A stretch of DNA of 64,000 nt from Pseudomonas sp. RGM2987 (GCF_022952855.1 NZ_JALJDX010000212.1:44337-108336), one strand, 5' to 3'; positions 8,692-18,050 are shown, counted from the first letter of the stretch. The notes: generated from the sequence alone by a model not told the origin. Numbers and translations: made by a program.

Positions 8692-9680
8692 ACCTGAGCC
8701 AGCGCCTGCGCCGCGATCCGCAACGCTTCGAATGGCTGCAGGCCTTGTTGTTGCTCGAACGCGAGCAGCCCCAGGCCGAGCCGCTGGGCAGCGGCACCGC
8801 GCCCCACGCCGAGGCCTTGCGCCTGCGCGGGCCGTTGACACCGCTGTTCGCCGCCAGCGAAGTCGAGAGCCTGAGCCAGGAAGCCGACGCACCGCCGGTT
8901 CTGACCACACCGATCTTCGGCCTCGGCGGTCCCGACGGTCCGTTGCCCTACGCCTATCAGGAATGGCTGCAACAACGGGCGCGGGCCCGTGATCATGCCC
9001 CGGCGGAATTTCTCGACCTGTTCCAGCATCGCCTGCTGAGCCTGCTCTACAAGGTGATGCGCAAGCATCGCATCGCCCTCGGTTTCACTACCCCCGGCGC
9101 CTCCGCCGTACAAGCGCAACTGCGCGCCTTGACCGGCCTGCTGCCCAAGGCCTTGCAGGAGCGCCAGGCCGCGCCCGACGCCGCCGCGCTGGCATGCACC
9201 GCGCTGTACGCCGATGGGCGACGGTCCCTGGCCGGGTTCGCGGCGATTGTCCGCGAGCAGTTCGGGCTGCCCGTGGAACTGACCGCCTACGAAGGCGGCT
9301 GGCGCCAAATACCACCGGCCAGCCGCAGCCGCTTGCAAGCGGGCGGCCGCAACCTGTGCCTGGGCCGCAGCGCGGTGGCCGGCACCCGGGTCTGGGATGA
9401 ACATGCCGGCGTACGCTTGACCCTCGGCCCGCTGAGCGCCACCCAGGCCAATGGACTGCTGCCCAACGGCGAAACCCACCCACTGCTCGCCAGCCTGTAT
9501 GCGTTGTATTTCGGCCCGGACCTGGATTGCACCCTGGTGCTGTTGATCCGTGGTGCCGGCCCATTGCAACTGGGCCACCAGACGCCGCCGCGCTTGAACT
9601 GGAACGGCGGCCTGCAACGCCAATCGACCCTGGCCGTGCAACGGATCGAAACCCGCCTTCGTCAGCCGGAGATCGCTTGA
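8655..9680 (+). CDS. tssG: TssG baseplate protein
   Basis: This 341-residue TssG (VasB/ImpH family) protein is the partner of TssF in the baseplate wedge. Markers include RRDPQRFEWLQALLLLER (around residues 20-37), the Gly-rich FGLGGPDGPLPYAYQEWL block (around 88-105), FLDLFQHRLLSLLYK (around 119-133) and the C-terminal GGWRQIP..SR.RL region. The ATG at 8655 lies inside the tssF 3' end and follows a GGGAGG ribosome site. It ends one base before tssH. Family length is normal. Confidence 0.95.
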   Translation: MATPSRQTPDTLNLSQRLRRDPQRFEWLQALLLLEREQPQAEPLGSGTAPHAEALRLRGPLTPLFAASEVESLSQEADAPPVLTTPIFGLGGPDGPLPYAYQEWLQQRARARDHAPAEFLDLFQHRLLSLLYKVMRKHRIALGFTTPGASAVQAQLRALTGLLPKALQERQAAPDAAALACTALYADGRRSLAGFAAIVREQFGLPVELTAYEGGWRQIPPASRSRLQAGGRNLCLGRSAVAGTRVWDEHAGVRLTLGPLSATQANGLLPNGETHPLLASLYALYFGPDLDCTLVLLIRGAGPLQLGHQTPPRLNWNGGLQRQSTLAVQRIETRLRQPEIA

Positions 9681-9681
9681 A

Positions 9682-12225
9682 ATGGAACTGGCCAGCCTGA
9701 TCGGACGCCTCAACCCGGACAACCGCCGGGCCCTGGAACGGGCCGCGCAACGCTGCATGCAACGCAGCCATCATTACGTGGAAATCGAACACCTGCTGCT
9801 GGAACTGCTGGACATCGAGGGCGGCGATTTCGCCTGCCTGCTGCCGCGCTTCGGGCTGGAGCGCGACGCGGTGGCAGCGGAGACCAACAAGGCCCTGGAC
9901 CTGTTCAAATCCGGCAGCACCCGCACCCCCGCGCTGTCGGCGCAAACCATTGGCCTACTGGAAGACGCCGTGGTCCAGGCCAGCGTGCTGGGCCTGGACA
10001 GCATCCGCTCGGGACTCTTGCTGCTGGCGCTGCTGGACCGCGATGAGCGGCGCAGCCTGTTGCTCAACAGCGCTTCGTCGCTGCTGCGTATCCCGCGCGA
10101 TGCGCTGCGTACGCATCTGTTGGAATGGACCGAAAGCTCCCGCGAGCATGTCGCTGGCGTGCGGCCGGCCAAAACAATTGAAGCCGCGCAGCCACAGGAC
10201 CCGGTCCTCGACCAGTACACCCAGGACCTGACCGCCGATGCCCGGAACGGGCGCATCGACCCGATCGTCGGGCGCGACGGGGAGATTCGCCAGTGCATCG
10301 ATATCCTGCTCAGGCGCCGACAGAACAACCCGATCCTGGTGGGCGCCCCAGGCGTCGGCAAGACCGCCGTGGTGGAAGGCCTGGCCCTGCGCATCGCCGC
10401 CGGGGATGTGCCGCCGTCGTTGCAGGAGGTCACGCTGCGAGTGCTCGACCTTGGCTTGTTGCAGGCTGGGGCTGGGGTCAAAGGTGAATTCGAACAACGG
10501 CTCAAGGGCGTGATCGACGCAGTACGTAGCGCCGAAAAACCGATCATCCTGTTCATCGACGAAGCCCACACGCTGATCGGCGCTGGCGGCGCAGAGGGCG
10601 GCAGCGACGCCGCCAACCTGCTCAAGCCGGCCCTGGCCCGGGGCGAGCTGCGGACCCTGGCCGCTACCACCTGGCTGGAGTACAAGAAATACTTCGAGAA
10701 AGACCCGGCCCTGGCCCGGCGTTTCCAACTGGTGCAGGTCGAAGAACCGGACGAACTCACCGCCGTGGAAATGCTCCGTGGCGTGGCCACCAAACTGGAG
10801 CAACACCACGGCGTGCAGGTGCTGGACGTGGCGATCCACGAAGCGGTAAAGCTGTCCCACCGCTACATTTCCGGGCGTCAGCTACCGGATAAAGCCATCA
10901 GCGTGCTCGACACCGCCTGCGCCCGGGTCGCCCTCGGCCAGCACGACGTGCCGCCGCCCCTGGAGAGCCTGCGCCACCGCCAGAACAGCCTCAAGGATGA
11001 AGTCGAACGGCTGCGCCGGGAACAGGCCACAGGGCTCGATCATCGCGAGCGCATCACCCTGCTGGAAACCGAGTCGGGCAGCAACGTACAGGCCATCCGC
11101 GAATTGGAAACCCGTTGGGGCGAAGAGCGTGAAGCGGTGCGCGAACTGCTCGATACCCGCCGTGAATTGCTGGCCTTGAGCGAACGCGCCGACGGCGAAA
11201 AAGCCGACACCGAAATCGATAACCGCATCGATCACCTCGCCGCTGAACTGCTGCGCCTGGAAGCCGGCCTCGACGCGATTCGCCAGGACGATCCACTGGT
11301 GCCCGAGCAAGTCGACAGCAAGACCGTCGCCGCCGTGATCGCTGGCTGGACTGGCATCCCCGTCGGCAAGATGCTCGCCGATGAAGCCCACGCCGTGCGC
11401 ACCCTCGGCCAGCGCATGGGCCAGCGGGTGATGGGCCAGGGCAGCGCGCTGAACACCATCGCCCAACGCCTGCAAGCCTACCGCGCCGGCCTGACCGATC
11501 CGCAGAAACCGGTCGGGGTGTTCCTGCTGGTCGGCCCCACCGGCGTGGGCAAGACCGAAACCGCCTATGCCCTGGCCGATACCTTGTACGGCGGCGAGCG
11601 CAACCTGATCAGCATCAACCTTTCGGAATATCAGGAAGCCCACACCGTCAGCCAACTCAAGGGCGCCCCGCCCGGCTACGTCGGCTACGGCAGCGGCGGC
11701 GTGCTCACCGAAGCGGTGCGGCGCAAACCCTATTCGGTGGTGCTGTTGGATGAAATCGAAAAGGCCCACCCGGATGTGCTCGAGGCGTTCTACAACGTCT
11801 TCGACAAAGGCCTGATGGAAGACGGCACCGGGCTGGTGGTGGATTTCAAGAACACCGTGATGCTCGCCACCAGCAACGTCGGCGCCGAGTTGCTGCTCGA
11901 CACCCCCGCCGCGCAACTGGGCACCGATGCCTTCAACGAGGCGCTGCATAAAGTCCTGTTGCAAGCCTTTCGCCCGGCGTTCCTGGCGCGCATGACGGTG
12001 GTGGCGTACCGGCCGCTGGATGAGGCGACGCTGGAGGGGATCGTGCTGGCGAAACTGGAAAAACTGCGCGGGCGCTACAAGGCTGCGACCGGTAAGCCAT
12101 TCGAGTTCGATGCGGGGATCGTCAAGGCGGTGTTGGCCAAGTGCAGCGCGGCGGGAGCGCGGGATATCGAGAATGTGCTGATGACGCAGGTGACGGGAAA
12201 GTTGGCACAGTGGGTCCTGGAATAA
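9682..12225 (+). CDS. tssH: TssH/ClpV AAA+ ATPase that recycles the T6SS sheath
   Basis: This 847-residue ClpV ATPase disassembles contracted TssBC sheath. The N-terminal helical repeat domain (about 1-145) carries the ClpV-style ERAAQRCMQRSHHYVEIEHLLLELL stretch. Two AAA+ modules follow: Walker A GAPGVGKT near residue 221 with Walker B LFIDEAHTL, and GPTGVGKTE near 618 with Walker B LLDEIEKAH. A coiled-coil insertion (about 430-530) sits between them. The arrangement matches ClpV rather than ClpB because of its T6SS position and N-domain. It starts two bases after the tssG stop, so translation is coupled. Confidence 0.96.
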   Translation: MELASLIGRLNPDNRRALERAAQRCMQRSHHYVEIEHLLLELLDIEGGDFACLLPRFGLERDAVAAETNKALDLFKSGSTRTPALSAQTIGLLEDAVVQASVLGLDSIRSGLLLLALLDRDERRSLLLNSASSLLRIPRDALRTHLLEWTESSREHVAGVRPAKTIEAAQPQDPVLDQYTQDLTADARNGRIDPIVGRDGEIRQCIDILLRRRQNNPILVGAPGVGKTAVVEGLALRIAAGDVPPSLQEVTLRVLDLGLLQAGAGVKGEFEQRLKGVIDAVRSAEKPIILFIDEAHTLIGAGGAEGGSDAANLLKPALARGELRTLAATTWLEYKKYFEKDPALARRFQLVQVEEPDELTAVEMLRGVATKLEQHHGVQVLDVAIHEAVKLSHRYISGRQLPDKAISVLDTACARVALGQHDVPPPLESLRHRQNSLKDEVERLRREQATGLDHRERITLLETESGSNVQAIRELETRWGEEREAVRELLDTRRELLALSERADGEKADTEIDNRIDHLAAELLRLEAGLDAIRQDDPLVPEQVDSKTVAAVIAGWTGIPVGKMLADEAHAVRTLGQRMGQRVMGQGSALNTIAQRLQAYRAGLTDPQKPVGVFLLVGPTGVGKTETAYALADTLYGGERNLISINLSEYQEAHTVSQLKGAPPGYVGYGSGGVLTEAVRRKPYSVVLLDEIEKAHPDVLEAFYNVFDKGLMEDGTGLVVDFKNTVMLATSNVGAELLLDTPAAQLGTDAFNEALHKVLLQAFRPAFLARMTVVAYRPLDEATLEGIVLAKLEKLRGRYKAATGKPFEFDAGIVKAVLAKCSAAGARDIENVLMTQVTGKLAQWVLE

Positions 12226-12240
12226 ACGGAAGAACGTCCT

Positions 12241-12909
12241 ATGAGAATTGGCAGTTTCAACGTCGAAAAAAACGGCAAGTCCTCCACGCTGGAAAAACAG
12301 ACGCAGGTGGATGTCTTTCTCTACAACTGTTGCTCCAGTAATTACTGGGACGCCGACATCGTTTTCCTGTGTGAAATACATTCGGCGCAAATCGATAACT
12401 ACCGTTCGAACCTGGCGGCCATCTACAAAAACTACAGTGTCTATTCGTTCACCGGCGGCCACTCCAATGCCTACATCGTCCTGGTCAAGAGCTTCGAGAG
12501 ATTGCAGGTGGTCAGCCAGGGCAGCCTCTTCACCCTGAACAGGGATCTGATTGCCGTCGAAGCCCACGGCGTGAAGGGCTACACCGGCTATGTGTTCCTC
12601 GCCCATTTCAAGTCAGGACAGAACGGTGTGACCAAAAGCCAGCTCAAATCATGCACGGCCCTGGGCGGTAAGTGGGTCGCGACCGGCGATCTGAACCTGG
12701 ATTACCAAAAGGTGGGAGAACTCGATACCGCCGGGCTGGCTTATGAGTGCTGGGGCGGCCAGCAAACCCAAAGCAAGGGCGGCATCCTCGACTGGGTGCT
12801 GGCGTCAGCGGATGTAGCAGTCACGCCGGTCGACATCACCGGGCTTGCCCATATATTCGATATGTCCGGCCCCGATCACCGCCCGATCCTGTTCGACGTC
12901 AAAGGCTGA
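12241..12909 (+). CDS. Endonuclease/exonuclease/phosphatase (DNase I-like) protein, candidate T6SS effector
   Basis: This 222-residue single-domain protein has the EEP (DNase I/CdtB) fold signature. Seen motifs are FNVE (N7, E9), a strand ending LCEIH (E45, H47), AHFKS (H122), TGDLNLD (D150, N152), ILDWVL (D184) and the terminal SGPDHRP (D212, H213). These match the Mg-binding and catalytic positions of the family. There is no signal peptide. It lies 15 bp after clpV and 4 bp before vgrG, so it is made with the secretion machinery. From the fold it should cleave phosphodiester bonds in DNA, RNA or a phospho-lipid/inositide; the substrate cannot be read from sequence. Export by the T6SS is inferred from position. 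No obvious immunity gene adjoins it, unless the YwqK-like protein after vgrG serves that role. Confidence 0.75.
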   Translation: MRIGSFNVEKNGKSSTLEKQTQVDVFLYNCCSSNYWDADIVFLCEIHSAQIDNYRSNLAAIYKNYSVYSFTGGHSNAYIVLVKSFERLQVVSQGSLFTLNRDLIAVEAHGVKGYTGYVFLAHFKSGQNGVTKSQLKSCTALGGKWVATGDLNLDYQKVGELDTAGLAYECWGGQQTQSKGGILDWVLASADVAVTPVDITGLAHIFDMSGPDHRPILFDVKG

Positions 12910-12913
12910 CCGC

Positions 12914-14923
12914 ATGCCCCGCTCCACCGACAGCAACACCACCCTGTCCCTCACCGCCGCCACATTGGCGGCGCTGTACCCTGATTCACTGTCCGGCGAA
13001 GAGCGCCTCAACGCCTTGGGCTCGCACATCCTCAACGGCATCAATGACGGTGCTTCGCTAACCCTTACCACCGCCGTCGCCAGCCATGTCACCACCACCC
13101 TGCACAAGGACGCGCTGTTGCGCCCGATGGATTGGCTGGTCGCCGAGATCCGCCAGCTTCCCGCCGACGCCACCGCCGAGCGCTATCAACTGCTGCTCAG
13201 GCCCTGGCTCTGGTGGCTGAGCCTGGCCAGCAGCAACCGCGTGTTCCAGAACCTCGCGACGTCGGACATCGTCACCACGATCTTCAAGGCCCACGGTTTT
13301 ACCGACTTCCAGCTCAAGCTCAGCGGCAGCTACACGCCACGGGAGTATTGCGTGCAGTACGCTGAAACCGACCTGGCCTTCGTTTCACGGTTGATGGAAG
13401 AAGACGGGATCTTCTGGTTTTTCAGCCACGAAGCCGGCAAGCACACCCTGGTCCTGGCCGACAGCAACGACGCCTTCGCGCCCATCCCCAACGGCCCGAC
13501 GGTGAACTACCTCGGGCAGAAACTGGGCGAACGGGAACTGCACGGCATCCGCTCGGGGCAGGTATGCCTGCAAGCGGTGGCCGGGGTTTACCAGGCGACG
13601 GACTACGAATTCACCACGCCGACCACCTCGCTGTTCAGCCAGGCCGAGGCTGTGGCCGGGCCCGCCTCGATGTACGAGCATCCCGGCGGTTATACCGCCA
13701 AGGCCCAGGGTGATTCGTTGACCAAGCAACGGGTCGACGGCCTGCGCAGCCAGGAAAAGCGCTTTGTCGGAGAAAGCGATTGCCGCTGGTTGGTGCCTGG
13801 CTACTGGTTCACCCTCGCCGGCCATGAAGACACCACGCTGAATATCGACTGGGTGGTGATTTCGGTCAGCCACGAGGCCAGTCACGACAGCTATCGCAAC
13901 CGCTTCGAAGCGATCCCCAAGGCCACGACCTACAGGCCGGCCCGGGTCACGTCGAAACCGCGCATGCACACCCAGACGGCATTGGTGGTGGGCAAGGCCG
14001 GCGAGGAAATCTGGACCGATGAATACGGGCGGATCAAGTTGCAGTTCCCCTGGGACCGCACCGGCAAGAACGACGAAACCTCGTCCTGCTGGGTGCGGGT
14101 GGTGTTGCCCTGGAGCGGCAAGGGCTTTGGCATGCAATTCGTACCGCGGATCGGCCAGGAGGTTATCGTCACCTTCATCGATGGCGACCCGGACCGCCCA
14201 CTGGTGACCGGCTGCGTCTACAACGGCGACAACGCCCTGCCCTACGCGCTGCCGGCGAACCAGACCCAGTCCGGGATCAAGACCAACTCGTCCAAGGGCG
14301 GCGGCGGTTTCAACGAGTTGCGTTTCGAGGACAAGAAAGATGCCGAGGAGGTGTTCCTTCAGGCCCAGAAAGATTTCAACATCAACGTACTCAACGACAC
14401 TACCGCCATCGTTGGCCATGACGAAACCCTCACGGTGCAGAACGCCCGCACGCGCACGGTCAAGGACGGCGACGAAACCGTCACCCTGGAGAAAGGCAAG
14501 CGCAGCGTGACGATCCAGACCGGCAGCGACAGCCTCGATGTGAAAGACACCCGCACCGTCACCGTGGGTTCGGACCAGAATCACAGCACCGGGGGCAACT
14601 ACACCAGCAAGGTCAGCGGCAACTATGAACTGACGGTGGACGGCAACCTGACGATCAAGGTCAGCGGCACCCTGACCCTGCAAAGCGGCGGCAGCTTCGC
14701 GATCAAGAGCGGCGCAGACCTGGCAGCCCAGGCCAGCACCTCCATCAGCCAGAAGGCCGGCACAGCCTTGAGCAACCAGGCCGGTACTTCACTGGAAAAC
14801 AAGGCCGGCACCACCCTGACCAACGACGCCGGCATCAGCCTGGTGAACAAGGCGGCCGCCGAGCAGACCGTGGACGGCGGCGGCATGCTGACGATCAAGG
14901 GCGGCCTGGTGAAGGTCAACTGA
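12914..14923 (+). CDS. vgrG: VgrG/TssI T6SS spike protein
   Basis: This 669-residue VgrG trimeric spike caps the Hcp tube. The N-terminal gp27-like part contains YAETDLAFVSRLMEEDGIFWFF (around 150-171), which is diagnostic of the family. The gp5 OB-fold follows with DEYGRIKLQFPWDR and SCWVRV..PW.GKGFGMQFVPRIGQEV (around 370-420). After NELRFEDKKDAEEVFLQAQKD the C-terminus is a long repetitive beta-helix (TVTV..., then AGTxLxNxAGTSL repeats) ending at VKVN. There is no C-terminal enzymatic extension, so cargo must bind non-covalently or through PAAR-type tips. It follows the EEP gene closely and precedes the YwqK-like gene by 12 bp. Confidence 0.96.
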   Translation: MPRSTDSNTTLSLTAATLAALYPDSLSGEERLNALGSHILNGINDGASLTLTTAVASHVTTTLHKDALLRPMDWLVAEIRQLPADATAERYQLLLRPWLWWLSLASSNRVFQNLATSDIVTTIFKAHGFTDFQLKLSGSYTPREYCVQYAETDLAFVSRLMEEDGIFWFFSHEAGKHTLVLADSNDAFAPIPNGPTVNYLGQKLGERELHGIRSGQVCLQAVAGVYQATDYEFTTPTTSLFSQAEAVAGPASMYEHPGGYTAKAQGDSLTKQRVDGLRSQEKRFVGESDCRWLVPGYWFTLAGHEDTTLNIDWVVISVSHEASHDSYRNRFEAIPKATTYRPARVTSKPRMHTQTALVVGKAGEEIWTDEYGRIKLQFPWDRTGKNDETSSCWVRVVLPWSGKGFGMQFVPRIGQEVIVTFIDGDPDRPLVTGCVYNGDNALPYALPANQTQSGIKTNSSKGGGGFNELRFEDKKDAEEVFLQAQKDFNINVLNDTTAIVGHDETLTVQNARTRTVKDGDETVTLEKGKRSVTIQTGSDSLDVKDTRTVTVGSDQNHSTGGNYTSKVSGNYELTVDGNLTIKVSGTLTLQSGGSFAIKSGADLAAQASTSISQKAGTALSNQAGTSLENKAGTTLTNDAGISLVNKAAAEQTVDGGGMLTIKGGLVKVN

Positions 14924-14935
14924 CGGGAGCGCACG

Positions 14936-15478
14936 ATGGCTTCGAAAAAACTCGAGGTGGAACGGAACGACAGCCAGCTCGACGGACAGTTGGTGGACGG
15001 TCGCCTCGACGGCCCGCTGCAGATAGCGGAAGCCGGGCGCACGCAAGCGAAACTCAACTATCAACACGGCGAGCTGCACGGCAGCAGCAGCCTGTATCAC
15101 CCGAACGGTAAGGTCTCCGCGGTCTTGCCATTCGTGAACGGCAAGCTGCACGGTATGGCGAGTTTTTATGCCGCCGAAGGCGGGTTGCAGCGCCAGGCCA
15201 GCTACCGCGCCGGATTGCTGCACGGTGAGGCAAACAATTACTTTCCCGATGGGCAACTGGCCGAAGCCGAGTTCTATCGCGACGGCGTGCGCGATGGCCG
15301 CTATCGCCGCCTGCACCCCAACGGCAAGCCCGCCGTCGAGGCCCGCTACCTCAACGGCCAACTGCTGGAACCGGCCCACGCCTACGCCGAAGACGGCCGG
15401 CCACTGGACGCCGAGGGCAAGCCAATCTCCCGACTGCGCTGGTGGTTCCGGCGCTGGAACGACCCGGCGCAGGCTTGA
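14936..15478 (+). CDS. YwqK/MORN-repeat protein next to vgrG
   Basis: This 180-residue protein is built of repeats of about 22-24 residues of the form G.L.G....Y..NGK (for example HGELHGSSSLYHPNGK, VNGKLHGMASFY, RAGLLHGEANNYFPDGQ). This pattern is MORN/YwqK-like, a family often annotated as antitoxin- or immunity-like beta-repeat proteins. No signal peptide or membrane segment is visible. It starts 12 bp after vgrG with a GGGAG site and so is probably the last gene of the rightward T6SS operon. Roles compatible with the position are effector immunity, a VgrG/PAAR adaptor or a chaperone; sequence alone does not decide. Confidence 0.7.
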   Translation: MASKKLEVERNDSQLDGQLVDGRLDGPLQIAEAGRTQAKLNYQHGELHGSSSLYHPNGKVSAVLPFVNGKLHGMASFYAAEGGLQRQASYRAGLLHGEANNYFPDGQLAEAEFYRDGVRDGRYRRLHPNGKPAVEARYLNGQLLEPAHAYAEDGRPLDAEGKPISRLRWWFRRWNDPAQA

Positions 15479-15583
15479 ACACACCGGGGACCTGCCCAGC
15501 ATAGATTTCCGCCCACCTGAGATCCCACAGGGGGATGTGGACCCACACAGTTCTGCGCGCAAATCCATGGGGCTGGTGGTTAG

Positions 15584-15979
15584 TCAGGGAATCAACATCT
15601 GCACCTGCCCCGGCACCACAATCTTGATCACCCCGGCCCACGTGCACATCAAGGTGCTATTGGCGTCGATGGCCGGCATGTTGCCCAGCAGCAAGGTGGG
15701 GGCGCCGCCCGGTATCCAGGGTGCGGCGGTGGCGGGAATGCACGGCATGGGGGTCAGCACGCCCAGTGCCGCCGCGGTTGCAGCCGCTACGGTGGGATTG
15801 GCCAGGCTCATGCACATGCCAAACGTGGTGATGTTCACCAACGGGATGTGATCCATGATGTTCGCTGCCGGCATTCCACCGGTCAGCATTCGATTGACCG
15901 GCAATACATTGAGCACCGCCGGGGCCGCGCCGAAGCTGCATTGCAAGGTGGCGGTGCTGCAGACCTGTGGGGATCCCAT
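15584..15979 (-). CDS. DUF4280 PAAR-like protein, probable T6SS spike tip
   Basis: This 131-residue protein starts MGSPQVCSTATLQCSFG and carries the GxxxCxxMSxANP-like and LGVLTPMPCIP segments of the DUF4280 (PAAR-like) family, with regularly spaced Cys residues (CS, QCSF, GMC, PCIP, LMC) suited to metal binding at a spike tip. I chose ATG 15979, preceded by AAGGAG, over an upstream GTG. It is on the opposite strand to vgrG and its neighbours, facing them, so it has its own promoter. No C-terminal toxin domain is fused. It probably sharpens the neighbouring VgrG spike or carries a separate cargo. Confidence 0.8.
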   Translation of the reverse strand: MGSPQVCSTATLQCSFGAAPAVLNVLPVNRMLTGGMPAANIMDHIPLVNITTFGMCMSLANPTVAAATAAALGVLTPMPCIPATAAPWIPGGAPTLLLGNMPAIDANSTLMCTWAGVIKIVVPGQVQMLIP

Positions 15980-16176
15980 CGGGATGACTCTCCTTGAAAG
16001 CGACACCCCTGAACCTTAGCTGGTCCAGGCCCGCCCCGCCCGCCACGATGCATCAGGCCCGATGATTATCCTGCAACACGCTAACCTATAAGACCCCGGC
16101 GTGCTTGTGACGCCTCCCACGCGCCATTAGATTAGCCAATGATTGATGGCCTCCAGAATAAGCAGAAGGGATAAGC

Positions 16177-17244
16177 ATGGCGTTTACTGATCAGTCCACC
16201 CGCGTGCGCGACGGTGAAGAACTCGATGCCAACCTGATCGACCCGTACCTCAAGGCCCATATTCCAGGCCTGACCGGCCTGCCACGGATCAGCCAGTTTC
16301 CCGGTGGCGCTTCGAACCTGACCTACCTGCTGGAATACCCCGAGCAGGAATTCGTCCTGCGCCGTCCACCATTCGGCCATAAGGCCAAGTCCGCCCACGA
16401 CATGGGCCGTGAATTCCGCATCCTCAATCAATTGCGCGACGGCTTCCCGTACTGCCCGAAAGCCTATGTGCATTGCACCGACGAGTCGGTGATCGGCGCC
16501 GAGTTCTATGTCATGGAACGGGTCAAGGGCATCATCCTGCGCTCCGACCTGCCGCCGGAACTGGGCTTCGACCCCGCCCGCACCGAAGCGCTGTGCAAGA
16601 GCTTCATCGACCGGCTCGTCGAGTTGCACCGGGTCGACTACAACGCCTGCGGCCTGGCCGACCTGGGCAAGCCCGAAGGCTACGTGGCGCGGCAGATCCG
16701 CGGCTGGAGCGAGCGCTACGAAAAAGCCCTGACCCCCGACGCGCCGAAATGGGAGGCGGTCAAGGCCTGGCTCAACGACAAGATGCCGGCCGACCACCCG
16801 ACCTCGAGCATCGTCCACAACGACTATCGCTTCGACAACGTGATCCTCGACCCGCAAAACCCGATGCAGATCATCGGCGTACTGGACTGGGAGCTGACCA
16901 CCCTCGGCGATCCATTGATGGACCTGGGCAACAGCCTCGCCTACTGGATCGAGGCCGACGACCCGGCACCGGTGCAATTGATGCGCCGCCAGCCCAGCCA
17001 CGCACCGGGCATGCTGACCCGCCGCGAATTCGTCGACTACTACGCCGAGCGCGCCGGAATCCGCATCGACAATTTCGATTTCTACTACACCTACGGTCTG
17101 TTCCGCCTGGCCGGCATCGTCCAGCAGATCTACTACCGCTTCTTCCACGGCCAGACCCAGGACAAACGCTTCGCGCAGTTCGTTCAGATGAACAAACTGC
17201 TGGAGCAGATGAGCCTGCAGGTCATCGGCAAATCCACGCTTTGA
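16177..17244 (+). CDS. APH-type phosphotransferase family protein
   Basis: This 355-residue protein has the aminoglycoside-phosphotransferase (APH/choline kinase) fold. It shows a nucleotide-binding N-lobe (SQFPGGASNLTYLL ... FVLRRPP), the catalytic loop SIVHNDYRFDNVILD (around residues 209-223; HxDxxxxN) and the Mg-binding LDWELTTLGDPLMDLG (around 233-248). Members of this subfamily often occur beside acyl-CoA dehydrogenases and SDR enzymes, sometimes fused to them, and are thought to act on hydroxylated lipid or acyl substrates. The physiological substrate here is unknown. It is 24 bp upstream of the SDR gene, so the two probably form an operon. It is unlikely to be an antibiotic-resistance enzyme. 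Confidence 0.85.
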   Translation: MAFTDQSTRVRDGEELDANLIDPYLKAHIPGLTGLPRISQFPGGASNLTYLLEYPEQEFVLRRPPFGHKAKSAHDMGREFRILNQLRDGFPYCPKAYVHCTDESVIGAEFYVMERVKGIILRSDLPPELGFDPARTEALCKSFIDRLVELHRVDYNACGLADLGKPEGYVARQIRGWSERYEKALTPDAPKWEAVKAWLNDKMPADHPTSSIVHNDYRFDNVILDPQNPMQIIGVLDWELTTLGDPLMDLGNSLAYWIEADDPAPVQLMRRQPSHAPGMLTRREFVDYYAERAGIRIDNFDFYYTYGLFRLAGIVQQIYYRFFHGQTQDKRFAQFVQMNKLLEQMSLQVIGKSTL

Positions 17245-17268
17245 GCGCACTCAGAATAAGGAAACAGC

Positions 17269-18036
17269 ATGTCCAAGACTCAGTTGTTCGACCTCGACGG
17301 TAAGATCGCTTTCGTGTCCGGCGCCAGCCGTGGCATCGGTGAGGCCATTGCCAAGTTGCTGGCCCAGCAAGGCGCCCATGTGATCGTTTCCAGCCGCAAG
17401 CTCGACGGTTGCCAACATGTGGCCGACGCCATCATCGCCGCTGGCGGCAAGGCCACGGCCATCGCCTGCCACATCGGGGAAATGGAGCAGATCAGCCAGG
17501 TATTCGCCGGCATCCGCGAGCAGTTCGGGCGCCTGGACATCCTGGTGAACAACGCGGCCACCAACCCGCAATTCTGCAACGTGCTGGACACCGACCTGAG
17601 CGCTTTCCAGAAAACCGTCGATGTGAACATTCGCGGCTATTTCTTCATGTCGGTGGAAGCCGGTAAGCTGATGCGCGAGAACGGCGGCGGCAGCATCATC
17701 AACGTCGCATCGATCAACGGCATCTCCCCGGGGATTTTCCAGGGCATCTACTCGGTGACCAAGGCGGCGGTGATCAACATGACCAAGGTCTTCGCCAAGG
17801 AGTGCGCGCAGTTCGGCATCCGCTGCAACGCCTTGCTGCCAGGCCTGACCGACACCAAGTTCGCCTCGGCGCTGGTCAAGAACGACGCCATCCTGAAAAC
17901 CGCCCTGGCGCAAATCCCGCTCAAGCGCGTGGCCGACCCGAGCGAAATGGCCGGCGCGGTGCTGTACCTGGCCAGCGATGCGTCGAGCTATACCACCGGC
18001 GTGGCGCTGAATGTGGATGGTGGGTTTCTTTCCTGA
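17269..18036 (+). CDS. Short-chain dehydrogenase/reductase (SDR)
   Basis: This 255-residue classical SDR has the NAD(P)-binding motif SGASRGIG (around residues 18-25), the structural NNAA (around 92-95), the catalytic Ser in NVASING, and YSVTK (Tyr and Lys of the active site, around 161-165). It ends with the usual TTGVALNVDGGF. The Arg/Lys-containing SSRK after beta-2 leans towards NADP. It follows the phosphotransferase gene by 24 bp; the pair recalls gene sets for hydroxyacyl or alcohol catabolism. The substrate cannot be named. A REP-type inverted repeat lies directly downstream. Confidence 0.9.
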   Translation: MSKTQLFDLDGKIAFVSGASRGIGEAIAKLLAQQGAHVIVSSRKLDGCQHVADAIIAAGGKATAIACHIGEMEQISQVFAGIREQFGRLDILVNNAATNPQFCNVLDTDLSAFQKTVDVNIRGYFFMSVEAGKLMRENGGGSIINVASINGISPGIFQGIYSVTKAAVINMTKVFAKECAQFGIRCNALLPGLTDTKFASALVKNDAILKTALAQIPLKRVADPSEMAGAVLYLASDASSYTTGVALNVDGGFLS

Positions 18037-18050
18037 CCCCACATTTTCCC

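Noticed and set aside
16177..17244. Possible aminoglycoside-resistance gene
   Set aside because: The APH fold is present, but sequence style and the linked SDR gene match the metabolic acyl-CoA-dehydrogenase-associated subfamily rather than resistance enzymes.
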